Assembly (NCBI GenBank): GCA_910585955.1
Contig: CAJUGC010000020.1
Span: 1-5,111, forward strand
From: an uncultured Christensenella sp.
GTDB lineage: Bacteria; Bacillota; Clostridia; Christensenellales; Pumilibacteraceae
DNA: 5,111 bases
Reading direction: 5' to 3'
Below, piece by piece: positions 1 through 4,904 of the stretch. How positions within the stretch are numbered: position 1 is the stretch's first letter; every line of letters starts with the position of its first letter. The notes beneath the pieces are model-generated. The model was not told the DNA's origin and ran no database searches. It saw nothing but the letters and a program-made list of their open reading frames with translations. Position numbers and translations under genes: made by a program.

Positions 1-82
<82 letters not shown>

Positions 83-85
83 CCT

Positions 86-136
86 AAAACCTAAAACGAA
101 CCACTAATTAAAGTGTTCGGGTTAGGTTTTTTCTTT
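86..136 (+). terminator. Intrinsic terminator of the tRNA-Tyr transcript
   Basis: Imperfect inverted repeat 86-105 / 112-130. Outer pairs are aaaacctaa with ttaggtttt, inner pairs are cgaa with ttcg and cact with agtg, with one bulge, a two-base mismatch and an aattaa loop. The T run 127-132 and ttctttt follow directly. The left arm also contains a cctaaaa tandem duplication (84-97 region). It insulates the downstream repressor gene from tRNA transcription. Confidence 0.8.
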
Positions 137-284
137 TGTTATTATTTTTTTTACATAGTGTCGATAACGCTGCCAAGCAGCGAATTTGTTATATCAAACA
201 TCACTACAATGCTACAAGTCCTATGATATGATGAATGTTTCTTTCAAATTCGCTGTTTATGGGCAATGCTTTCACATATTTTTA
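137..284. other. Gene-free leader with 11-bp inverted repeat
   Basis: No convincing gene lies here. An open frame begins at 186 and runs into the repressor gene, but it has no ribosome binding site. A perfect 11-bp inverted repeat is present: cagcgaatttg at 178-188 and caaattcgctg at 245-255. It could be a long-range hairpin or two halves of a binding region upstream of the repressor promoter. Confidence 0.45.
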
Positions 285-293
285 TGCTATAAT
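285..293 (+). promoter_or_regulatory. Extended -10 promoter of the XRE regulator gene
   Basis: TGC followed by a perfect TATAAT (288-293) forms an extended -10 element. The position 17 bases upstream (265-270, aatgct) is a poor -35, as is usual for extended -10 promoters. Transcription would start near 300, about 24 nt before the ATG at 324, leaving room for the ribosome binding site. Confidence 0.7.
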
Positions 294-323
294 CGTGCTA
301 ACGTACATGAGGAGGTATTCATT

Positions 324-788
324 ATGGATATGCAAAAAATCGGCGCCTTTTTATCTGAATTGCGGAAAGAAAAAAATCTTACGCAAAATGAATTGGGCGA
401 ACAAATTGGTGTAACGAATAAAACCGTTTCACGTTGGGAAAACGGAAATTATTTACCGCCTGTTGAAATACTACAAATTTTAAGCAAATTTTATGATGTC
501 AGCATAAATGAATTATTAAACGGTGAACGGATAAACGATAGCGATTATAAAAACGTTTCGGAAGAAAACGTAAAATGCGCACTGAACAGAAGTAACGCCA
601 TAATCCGTAAGCACAAAAAAATTATGAATTGGATCATTGCCATTGTTGCGGCTTTATTATATATTGTAATTAGTGTAATATCACAAAAATGGCAGTACAC
701 TTGGATTGTTTTTGTTGTGTATTGTGTATATCGCACAGTCGAAAGCATTGTAAATCACCTTTTGAATATTCATGTTAAGTCTAAATAA
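324..788 (+). CDS. XRE/Cro-C1-type HTH regulator with two membrane segments
   Basis: A 154-aa DNA-binding protein. Residues 6-60 form an XRE helix-turn-helix: FLSELRKEKNLTQNELGEQI, then GVTNKTVSRWENG and LPPVEILQILSKFYDVSINELL, with the usual recognition helix around VTNKTVSRWE. A hydrophilic linker follows, then two hydrophobic stretches at about 100-119 and 124-142 that should span the membrane. This HTH-plus-TM layout is common in Firmicute regulators that respond to envelope or other signals; the signal here is unknown. The start at 324 has GGAGG at 311-315 about 8 nt upstream; the frame is open back to 186 but that longer version has no ribosome binding site. It may regulate the prophage remnant or be an unrelated host gene. 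Its target is not visible. Confidence 0.9.
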   Translation: MDMQKIGAFLSELRKEKNLTQNELGEQIGVTNKTVSRWENGNYLPPVEILQILSKFYDVSINELLNGERINDSDYKNVSEENVKCALNRSNAIIRKHKKIMNWIIAIVAALLYIVISVISQKWQYTWIVFVVYCVYRTVESIVNHLLNIHVKSK

Positions 789-850
789 AAATTCGTTTTA
801 CGTTACTACCGCTCCACCAGATGTGAACAGACAGCTTTTGCAATATAAAG
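789..850. other. Short AT-rich stretch between regulator and IS remnant
   Basis: I see no gene or clear terminator. An open frame from 772 runs through this stretch into the IS remnant, but it lacks a ribosome binding site and overlaps recognisable transposase sequence on the other strand, so it is not annotated. Confidence 0.4.
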
Positions 851-873
851 TGTACTGTTCACTTTTTATTGCC

Positions 874-1457
874 TTAAAACGGATTGGAAAAATCTACATT
901 ACAGCAATCGTTTTTTACTTGATTCGTCGTTTTAAAAGAATGAGATTCGTGGAGACAATATTCGTTATAATGTTTTATATAATTATTCACAGACGAAATA
1001 TATTCACAGACGAAATAATTTCATCAAAATATTGAAATTGTCTGCTTGTTTCATATTTGAAAAGAAAGATTCGATCGCGGCATTATCATAAGGCGTGTAT
1101 CTTTTAGAAAATGATTGTTCGACTTTTTAGGTGTCACAAGAATTGAATGTATTTGTTGACGGTGTAGTTTGATTCTTGGTCGTTATGAAAATTAAGATTG
1201 CTTTGATGATTGCGTTCAAACGCAGTCTTTAAAGTTTTAACTGTTAATGAAACGTCGTTTTTTCAAGAAACTTTATAAGCGATAATCTTTTTTAAAAACA
1301 AATCCATTACAACACAGACATAAAATCTGTTGTTATTTACTATAAGGTAATTTCTTCTTTTCGGTGCATTAAACGTAATTGAACTTGCCCGCGCAATACA
1401 GTCCTTTGAATCAAGTTTCTCGTTGTCCGCGTCTGGTCTTTTATGCCAACTCCTCAC
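874..1457 (-). pseudogene. Degraded IS3-family OrfB transposase (DDE integrase core)
   Basis: Conceptual minus-strand translation across several frames gives IS3 OrfB blocks in the right order. These are VNNNRFYVCVVMDLF with KKIIAYKVS (about 1345-1266), KTAFERN with LNFHNDQESNYT (about 1225-1160), then VEQSFSKRYTPYDNA with IESFFSNMKQ (about 1128-1045). Last come FDEIISSVNNYIKHYNEY and HESHSFKTTNQV (about 1030-920). The frame ends with TAA at 874-876. The second catalytic Asp (HND, 1179-1181) and the Glu (ESFF, 1070-1072) survive. The first Asp, usually in WVTDITY, seems deleted between FNAPKR and YLIVNNN. Other lesions are an in-frame TGA at 1263-1265, frame changes near 1130 and 1040, and a 17-bp tandem duplication at 984-1017. 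It cannot make active transposase. Confidence 0.85.
984..1017. repeat. Perfect 17-bp tandem duplication inside the transposase
   Basis: The unit tattcacagacgaaata occurs at 984-1000 and again immediately at 1001-1017 with no mismatch. Seventeen is not a multiple of three, so it shifts the minus-strand transposase frame. Removing one copy restores a continuous FDEIISSVNNYIKHYNEY reading, as expected for IS3 OrfB. This identifies the duplication as an inactivating mutation and not an original part of the IS. Confidence 0.95.
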
Positions 1458-2223
1458 TATAATATTGGTTCACACCTTTGTGTTTCATCCAAACTGTCGT
1501 CATTTGAAGCGCATTTACATACCCGACAAAACCGTGCCGAACAATCCGCCGAATTATGATCCGAAGAAAGTTGCGGTCAATTACGAGCTCGAGCAGATAC
1601 AGCGTAGGTTGGAGCGGGAGATACGCAACAAAAAGCGCGTGCTCGAAATGAGCTTGACCGACGAGGAACGAGCCAAAGCGCAAGCTTCCATTAGGGACAA
1701 GCAGGCTCAACTTCGCGGGCTTGTGAAGTTTGCGGACAAGAACGGGTTTAAGGTCTACAGACAGAATTGGAAAGAGCAGATAGACTTCGAAAAGCAGCCG
1801 ACTGTTCCATACAAGTTGCCCGACGAAATTGCAAAAAAGATTGACGTTACTTTAAAAACAGAGTATAATAAGAGTGACGTCGCACGCGGGGCAGAGACAA
1901 TAGTCAAAATAAACGGCAAACAGTATTCGAAGGAGTACGTCGAAAAACTAACCGAGACTTATTACAAATTCAAAGACGAAGGCGTACAAATGGGCGACCA
2001 TGCACTGAACAGATTTATCGGTCAAAAGCAAGGACGCGACAAAAAACCGTTTACGTTTGACGATGTTCTTTATTCATATCGTCAACCTGCAAATTACACG
2101 CAACCGGACGGAAGAGAAATTCATTACTACAACAATGTCATGGTCGTTTTAGACCCTAAAACAAGCGAAGTCATTACGGTAAATTATTATAAGGAGGCTA
2201 TGAAATCATGGAAGAAGCTTTGA
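1423..2223 (+). CDS. Truncated phage minor capsid protein fused to BECR-like toxin domain
   Basis: The frame is open from a TTG at 1423, but the first 20 residues come from IS sequence. Phage homology starts at about 1483 (residue 21), so this is a 3' remnant without a credible start. Residues 22-27 are HPNCRH, the motif typical of the end of phage minor capsid 2/MuF-type head proteins. Residues 53-102 (YELEQIQRRLEREIRNKKR, then AKAQASIRDKQAQLRG) match the helical tail of that family. From about residue 140 a different domain begins: HALNRF at 193-198, YYNNVMVVLDP at about 236-246 and VITVNYY at 250-256. This pattern resembles DUF4258 and the barnase/EndoU/colicin/RelE (BECR) RNase fold. Phage head proteins with C-terminal toxin domains are known (MuF polymorphic toxins). 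GC falls from 53% (1621-1680) to 37% (1921-1980) across the junction. The last 16 bases overlap the probable immunity gene. RNase activity and expression are inferred. Confidence 0.72.
   Translation: MSASGLLCQLLTIILVHTFVFHPNCRHLKRIYIPDKTVPNNPPNYDPKKVAVNYELEQIQRRLEREIRNKKRVLEMSLTDEERAKAQASIRDKQAQLRGLVKFADKNGFKVYRQNWKEQIDFEKQPTVPYKLPDEIAKKIDVTLKTEYNKSDVARGAETIVKINGKQYSKEYVEKLTETYYKFKDEGVQMGDHALNRFIGQKQGRDKKPFTFDDVLYSYRQPANYTQPDGREIHYYNNVMVVLDPKTSEVITVNYYKEAMKSWKKL
1841..1869 (+). promoter_or_regulatory. Internal consensus-like sigma-A promoter in the toxin gene
   Basis: TTGACG (1841-1846) and TATAAT (1864-1869) are separated by exactly 17 bases, an 11/12 match to consensus. It lies at the boundary between the capsid-derived part and the toxin part, about 340 bases upstream of the immunity-candidate start at 2208. 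It could supply immunity transcript independently of the lost phage promoter. An internal ATG at 1990 lacks a good ribosome binding site, so a separate short toxin product is less likely. Confidence 0.55.
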
Positions 2224-2468
2224 AAATTATATTCAGAATGATTGACAGGTTTTTAGCCGGAAATTATGATCCTCTCGAGTTTTCCTATGATTTGCCGTGG
2301 GAATTGGTACAACAGCTTGGTAAAGTTTTCCCCGTCAATAAAGAATTAGCTCAACGAATGAACGATGAACTACCTACAGTTTGCGATATGTATGAATATG
2401 GCGATGACCCCGAGCCTTTTAAGGCAAAAATGAAAGAAGCCTACGATTACGTCAAAGAAGCCTTGTAG
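2208..2468 (+). CDS. Probable immunity protein for the upstream toxin
   Basis: An 86-aa acidic, soluble, largely helical protein with no signal peptide or membrane segment. The start overlaps the toxin 3' end by 16 bases in another frame, which implies translational coupling. AAGGAGG at 2191-2197 lies 10 nt before the ATG. The middle contains a FSYDLPWELV segment and a NDELPTVCDMYEYGDDPEPF segment. A pattern of FS..LP, then LP..C..YE.G.DP.xF, is familiar from small Firmicute proteins encoded beside toxins, but I cannot name the family. Size, acidity, overlap and position are typical of polymorphic-toxin immunity proteins. It shares the low GC (33% in 2221-2280) of the toxin domain, as if moved with it as one cassette. 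A terminator follows within 30 bases. The immunity role is inferred from context. Confidence 0.75.
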   Translation: MEEALKIIFRMIDRFLAGNYDPLEFSYDLPWELVQQLGKVFPVNKELAQRMNDELPTVCDMYEYGDDPEPFKAKMKEAYDYVKEAL

Positions 2469-2498
2469 TTAACACTTACAACAAAATATCATGCTGAT

Positions 2499-2529
2499 AA
2501 AAGCGGGAGTAGAAATACCCTGCTTTTTT
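2499..2529 (+). terminator. Intrinsic terminator after the toxin-immunity pair
   Basis: Stem aaaagc (2499-2504) with gctttt (2522-2527), continued by ggg (2505-2507) with ccc (2518-2520) across a one-base bulge. Inside it, gta and tac can pair around a gaaa loop. A run of T from 2524 to 2529 follows. It lies 30 bases after the immunity stop codon and closes that transcription unit. Confidence 0.85.
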
Positions 2530-2589
2530 CATACCCTTTTTACCGAGCGCAGGGGCAAAAGAACACTCGGGAATGTCGACGGACGTTAA

Positions 2590-3204
2590 ACAGACGGCTA
2601 CATAGCAAACGGCATAGGTACATACTTCGGCAGAGCGTCCGTTGTAACCGACGTGGACAAGTCTCCGACAACATCCATAGGTTATATCGTCCGTAACGAT
2701 TGGCGTTGGGGCACGGTAGTTACCCGCCGTTCGTCGATAGCGCTTCTTGTGGACAACACCACGAACGGTGCGTTCCAAAACCCCATTCCGAAATTCACGG
2801 GCGTTATAGCTCCGAACGACGTAGAAGCGGTACTCGCTACCTACAACAACAGCTCTACGGTAGACGGCGACGGCACTTATCAGCGCGTAGGCTTTACTAC
2901 GTCGACGCTTACTACCGACATAACGCTTACCGTTACCGGCGGAGACGCGGGTACTGTGAAAGACGCAACGCTCGTAGTCAAGGATGAGAACAACACTCCG
3001 TTCAGCTTCGGCAACAACGGCGACGGTACATACAACTTCACGCTTCCGAGAGGAAATGCGGCTACAGTAGTTATAACGGCACCCGGCTATACGCCCGCTA
3101 CGCTCGAAGTAACAGCAGAGGACACCGCACTCGCTACAAAAGCGCTAACGCAGGCGCTTACGGCAGCGACTGCAAGTGCTGCGGTAAAGTCGTCGAGTAA
3201 GTAA
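2590..3204 (+). pseudogene. Remnant of phage structural protein with Ig-like C-terminus
   Basis: The frame is open from just after a TAA at 2587-2589 to TAA at 3202-3204. Coding character (IANGIGTYFGRASVVTDVDK) begins before the first possible start, a GTG at 2653 that has no ribosome binding site, so the gene has lost its 5' end. The N-terminal portion (VRNDWRWGTVVTRRSSIALL, then NPIPKFTGVIAPNDVEAVLA) looks like the end of a phage coat or decoration protein, but I cannot name it. The C-terminal part (about 2900-3160 on DNA) has the layout of a carboxypeptidase-regulatory/Ig-like domain: DATLVVKDENNTPF, then GDGTYNFTLPRGN and APGYTPATLEV. The tail is Ala/Thr/Ser-rich. Such Ig-like domains decorate capsids and tails of many phages. 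The region is GC-rich compared with its flanks. It lies where capsid genes would follow the minor capsid gene. Confidence 0.6.
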
Positions 3205-3232
3205 TATCCATACACTAACACGATTTTTCCGA

Positions 3233-3260
3233 GGGGTTTTGAGTCTTTCAAAGCCCCTTT
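3233..3260 (+). terminator. Hairpin between structural remnant and second toxin gene
   Basis: Ten-pair stem ggggttttga (3233-3242) with tcaaagcccc (3248-3257), one G-T pair, loop gtctt, then ttt. The T tract is short, so it is a weak terminator or an attenuator that lowers read-through into the gene at 3288. Confidence 0.55.
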
Positions 3261-3287
3261 CCAATAAAACAACAGGAGTAGAACACT

Positions 3288-3914
3288 ATGACATTCGACG
3301 AAAGCAAGCACCCGCGAGACGGCGACGGGAAGTTCACAAGCGGTAGCGGAACGTCCGATTACTCGAGCGGTGTAGACAAGCGCATACAGTGGGCGAAAGA
3401 CAACGACATTGACTTGCCGCTCAATGACGACGGCTCTTTGGACGACTTGGCTCTGCAAAAGCTGTATGACGGCAGGGAAGAACGCACAGACGAGGCTTAC
3501 GAGTACGGCTCGCAGGAAGAGCTTGACGCATTACTCGGTGAAGAGTTCAAGGGCGTAAAGGGACAGGCGGCTGTGGACAAGCTGTTAAAAGAAAAACGCG
3601 GTCATGTAAAAGGCGCGTTTCATCGTGACGATATTGGCGATATTGATTTGCTATGGGGCAATGATACATTAGGTTTGCAGCACATTATGAAGAACCGCGA
3701 AGCGCAAGGAATAAATACGTCAAAATTCATTCAAGCTCTTACTGATGTTATAGAGCAGGGCGAATTTTATAAAAAAAGTGATAGAGGAAATTTTGAATTT
3801 TTACATAACGGAAGCATGGCTATTATTGCACCGGAATATCACGGCAATAAAATTACGTTTGTTTTAACTGCTTATAAAACAAGAAAAAAAACGTCGTCTA
3901 ATGACGGCGTTTAA
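3288..3914 (+). CDS. Phage-associated PBECR-type nuclease toxin
   Basis: A 208-aa protein with two parts. Residues 3-17 (FDESKHPRDGDGKFT) carry the ESKHPR..GKF motif seen at domain joins of phage head-morphogenesis and related proteins. Residues 18-92 are acidic and of low complexity (SLDDLALQKL, YEYGSQEELDALLGEE). Residues about 93-200 resemble the phage barnase/EndoU/colicin E5-D/RelE (PBECR) nucleases: GDIDLLWG (117-124), GLQHIMKNR (129-137), a helical FIQALTDVIEQG, then FEFLHNGSMAIIA and KITFVLTAYKT (188-198). It likely cleaves RNA. The start has AGGAG at 3274-3278, 9 nt before the ATG. GC drops from 60% (3301-3360) to 33% (3781-3840), the break falling near 3600 at the domain junction. 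The last residues (TSSNDGV) are encoded inside a terminator hairpin. No immunity protein gene adjoins it; a convergent small RNA does. Function is inferred from domain resemblance. Confidence 0.75.
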   Translation: MTFDESKHPRDGDGKFTSGSGTSDYSSGVDKRIQWAKDNDIDLPLNDDGSLDDLALQKLYDGREERTDEAYEYGSQEELDALLGEEFKGVKGQAAVDKLLKEKRGHVKGAFHRDDIGDIDLLWGNDTLGLQHIMKNREAQGINTSKFIQALTDVIEQGEFYKKSDRGNFEFLHNGSMAIIAPEYHGNKITFVLTAYKTRKKTSSNDGV

Positions 3915-3989
3915 TCGTATTGTGTGGGAAGCCCGCATCCCTTCCATTCCTTAGCAGCTAAGCGGTAAATTTCTGCTGTCACACTTTAC
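3883..3989 (-). ncRNA. Candidate structured small RNA, antisense to toxin 3' end
   Basis: The region between a perfect minus-strand promoter (3996-4024) and a strong minus-strand terminator (3884-3912) defines a transcript of about 107 nt. Start is predicted near G3989. In the RNA, GUGUG (3984-3980) can pair with CACAC (3926-3922). That stem encloses a perfect CUUAG/CUAAG hairpin (3962-3950) and a GGAAG/CUUCC hairpin (3945-3927), giving a three-way-junction layout. The 3' 32 nt are antisense to the end of the toxin coding sequence at 3288-3914. No credible peptide is encoded: a short frame from the ATG near 3946 has its Shine-Dalgarno too close and runs past the terminator. I do not recognise it as a known RNA family. 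A role as toxin regulator or antidote is inferred from position only. Confidence 0.6.
3884..3912 (-). terminator. Bidirectional terminator shared by toxin gene and small RNA
   Basis: Ten-pair stem 3889-3898 / 3903-3912 (aaacgtcgtc with gacggcgttt, one G-T pair) and a taat loop. On the minus strand it is followed by an uninterrupted U run (plus-strand A run 3884-3890), making a strong minus-strand terminator. On the plus strand only ttt follows, so it is weak in that direction. The toxin stop codon (3912-3914) begins at the last base of the stem. Confidence 0.8.
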
Positions 3990-3995
3990 ACTCTT

Positions 3996-4024
3996 ATTAT
4001 ATCCCAAACCGACAAATTTGTCAA
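3996..4024 (-). promoter_or_regulatory. Perfect sigma-A promoter for the small RNA, with palindromic operator
   Basis: On the minus strand TTGACA (4024-4019) and TATAAT (4001-3996) are separated by exactly 17 bases: 12/12 consensus. The perfect 12-bp palindrome gacaaatttgtc (4011-4022) overlaps the -35 and early spacer, the classic place for a repressor operator. It points away from the gene at 4062 and toward the toxin 3' end. Promoters this strong are usually for abundant or tightly repressed RNAs. No second copy of the palindrome is visible near the XRE gene, so its repressor is unknown. Confidence 0.85.
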
Positions 4025-4061
4025 CCCCTAAATCAAAAATATTTTCCGAAAGGAGGCTTTT

Positions 4062-4421
4062 ATGGAAGAAAAAACTTATCCATTCAAGGACGGGCTCATG
4101 ATTTACGACTACATCAATCACCGCTATGTGCTCACCAAACAGGGCGTCGAAGCACAGCTCGGAATCGTCCTCGACGACATTCTCAACACAGAGGGCGATA
4201 ATAACCCCTCGACGCTCGGCAATCGCGTGCTCGCAAAAGTGTCGCAAACCGTGTACTCGTGGCTCTACAAAGACAGCCAAAACAGCAGTTGGCTCGAGTT
4301 CATTCTCGCCGTCTATCCGCCGCTTAGAGAGTGGGTGCGCGAAATGTTGCAATCACAGCTCCTGTATGTGCTCACAAACGATTTCGTCGCCGATTACAGC
4401 GGCGTGAACGTAGAACACTGA
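4062..4421 (+). CDS. Phage head/tail-region protein of unknown function
   Basis: A 119-aa acidic protein without signal or membrane segments. AAAGGAGG at 4049-4056 lies 5 nt before the ATG. The N-terminus (FKDGLMIYDYINHRYVLTKQGVEAQLGI, residues about 8-35) and the C-terminus (LQSQLLYVLTNDFVADYSGV, about 95-114) resemble small proteins found in the head and tail-connector clusters of Firmicute phages, with a YD..NHRYVLT opening and an L.Y.L....D....SGVN ending. The middle is helical (NRVLAKVSQTVYSWLYKDSQ). I recognise the type but not a named family. GC-rich codon use matches the phage structural remnants and differs from the AT-rich toxin domains. The usual downstream tail genes are missing, so it probably has no structural role now. 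An immunity role for the preceding toxin is possible but its sequence does not suggest it. Confidence 0.7.
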   Translation: MEEKTYPFKDGLMIYDYINHRYVLTKQGVEAQLGIVLDDILNTEGDNNPSTLGNRVLAKVSQTVYSWLYKDSQNSSWLEFILAVYPPLREWVREMLQSQLLYVLTNDFVADYSGVNVEH

Positions 4422-4426
4422 TATAT

Positions 4427-4456
4427 AATACCGCAACAATGCGGTATTTATTTTTT
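4427..4456 (+). terminator. Intrinsic terminator after the head/tail-type gene
   Basis: Perfect nine-pair stem aataccgca (4427-4435) with tgcggtatt (4440-4448), tetraloop acaa, followed by a T-rich tract (tattttttg). It begins 6 bases after the stop codon at 4419-4421 and marks the end of the recognisable prophage remnant. Confidence 0.9.
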
Positions 4457-4646
4457 GTATATATAATTTTGAGTTGTTGCACATTTGTATTTAAATTACG
4501 GATTTTGCAGCATAATAAATAATCATGAGATTAAACTGTCAAACTAAAAATCGGTAAAATACGAAACTTCAATAAAAATGTTTCTAAACATTATACAATT
4601 ATTGCCCGAAACCGAAAGCTTCTTGTGGCAAAAAAAAGGAGTGATA
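4457..4646. other. AT-rich intergenic region upstream of small hypothetical gene
   Basis: No gene is evident. A possible weak promoter is ttaaac (about 4532-4537) with taaaat (4556-4561 region) at about 18 bases spacing, which would serve the gene at 4647. The base composition is strongly AT-rich compared with the phage remnant to the left. Confidence 0.3.
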
Positions 4647-4871
4647 ATGTATCCTTATCACAATAGAATAAAACAAAGAATTAAAAACGGGGAATTGGTC
4701 GGAATCGAAAAAGGGACAGGCGAGTTCGCATTCGTGTTCATATTTATCACTCCTCCTTTTAAAAGACCTATTCGACCGCATTCGGTTTGGCGCTATGAAG
4801 ATATTATTTCACATTATGATTTGCAAGTATCCGAAAATAAACAAATAAAAACACCTGACGCACATTCCTGA
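4647..4871 (+). CDS. Small conserved-looking hypothetical protein
   Basis: A 74-aa protein. The start at 4647 is preferred because AAGGAG at 4636-4641 lies 5 nt upstream; the frame is open back to 4578 but that ATG has no ribosome binding site and the added residues read like intergenic sequence. The N-terminus is basic (YHNRIKQRIKNGEL). A hydrophobic beta-like segment (GEFAFVFIFITPPF) follows, then PIRPHSVWRYEDII at about residues 41-54. A PIRPH...Y motif near the C-terminus occurs in small clostridial proteins of unknown function, as far as I recall. There is no membrane topology beyond the single short hydrophobic run. It converges on spo0A. No function can be assigned. Confidence 0.65.
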   Translation: MYPYHNRIKQRIKNGELVGIEKGTGEFAFVFIFITPPFKRPIRPHSVWRYEDIISHYDLQVSENKQIKTPDAHS

Positions 4872-4904
4872 AAACAGCTTACTAAAAGCATATCATAAAA
4901 ATAC

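Larger units (their letters stand above)
851..1475 (-). mobile_element. IS3-family (IS150-like) insertion sequence remnant
   Basis: The downstream end begins tgtactgttcactttttatt at 851, resembling IS3-family terminal repeats that start TG, with TGTACTG as a frequent variant. It lies 23 bases beyond the transposase stop. Between here and about 1457 the minus strand encodes degraded OrfB transposase. The other end, including orfA and its terminal repeat, is absent: phage minor-capsid coding begins by about 1483, so the IS is truncated or fused by deletion to the phage gene. The exact right boundary is uncertain (about 1400-1482). Confidence 0.7.

Noticed and set aside
186..323. N-terminal extension of the XRE protein from an ATG at 186
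   Set aside because: The extension lies upstream of the promoter at 285-293 and of the GGAGG at 311-315; the HTH domain begins right after the ATG at 324.
772..1035. 87-aa open frame on the plus strand after the XRE gene
   Set aside because: No ribosome binding site, overlaps the XRE stop, and lies antisense to recognisable IS3 transposase sequence.
2476..2778. 100-aa minus-strand open frame
   Set aside because: Antisense shadow of the structural-protein remnant; no ribosome binding site and it crosses a terminator hairpin.
2700..2987. 95-aa second plus-strand frame, Arg/Tyr/Ser-rich
   Set aside because: Out-of-frame reading of the structural remnant with low-complexity composition caused by GC-rich codons.
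3087..3458. 123-aa minus-strand open frame, Val/Ala-rich
   Set aside because: Antisense shadow spanning two genes and the hairpin between them.
3883..3948. Short peptide encoded by the small RNA (ATG near 3946 or 3937)
   Set aside because: The Shine-Dalgarno is too close to the first ATG, and the frame continues through the terminator past the predicted RNA end.
3951..4352. 133-aa minus-strand open frame running over the small RNA promoter
   Set aside because: Antisense to the head/tail-type gene, no ribosome binding site, and the perfect promoter lies inside it near its end.
4126..4522. Plus-strand frames overlapping the end of the head/tail-type gene
   Set aside because: Out-of-frame shadows; one crosses the terminator at 4427-4456 and neither has a ribosome binding site.
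4578..4646. Earlier ATG at 4578 for the small hypothetical gene
   Set aside because: No ribosome binding site there, whereas AAGGAG lies 5 nt before the ATG at 4647.
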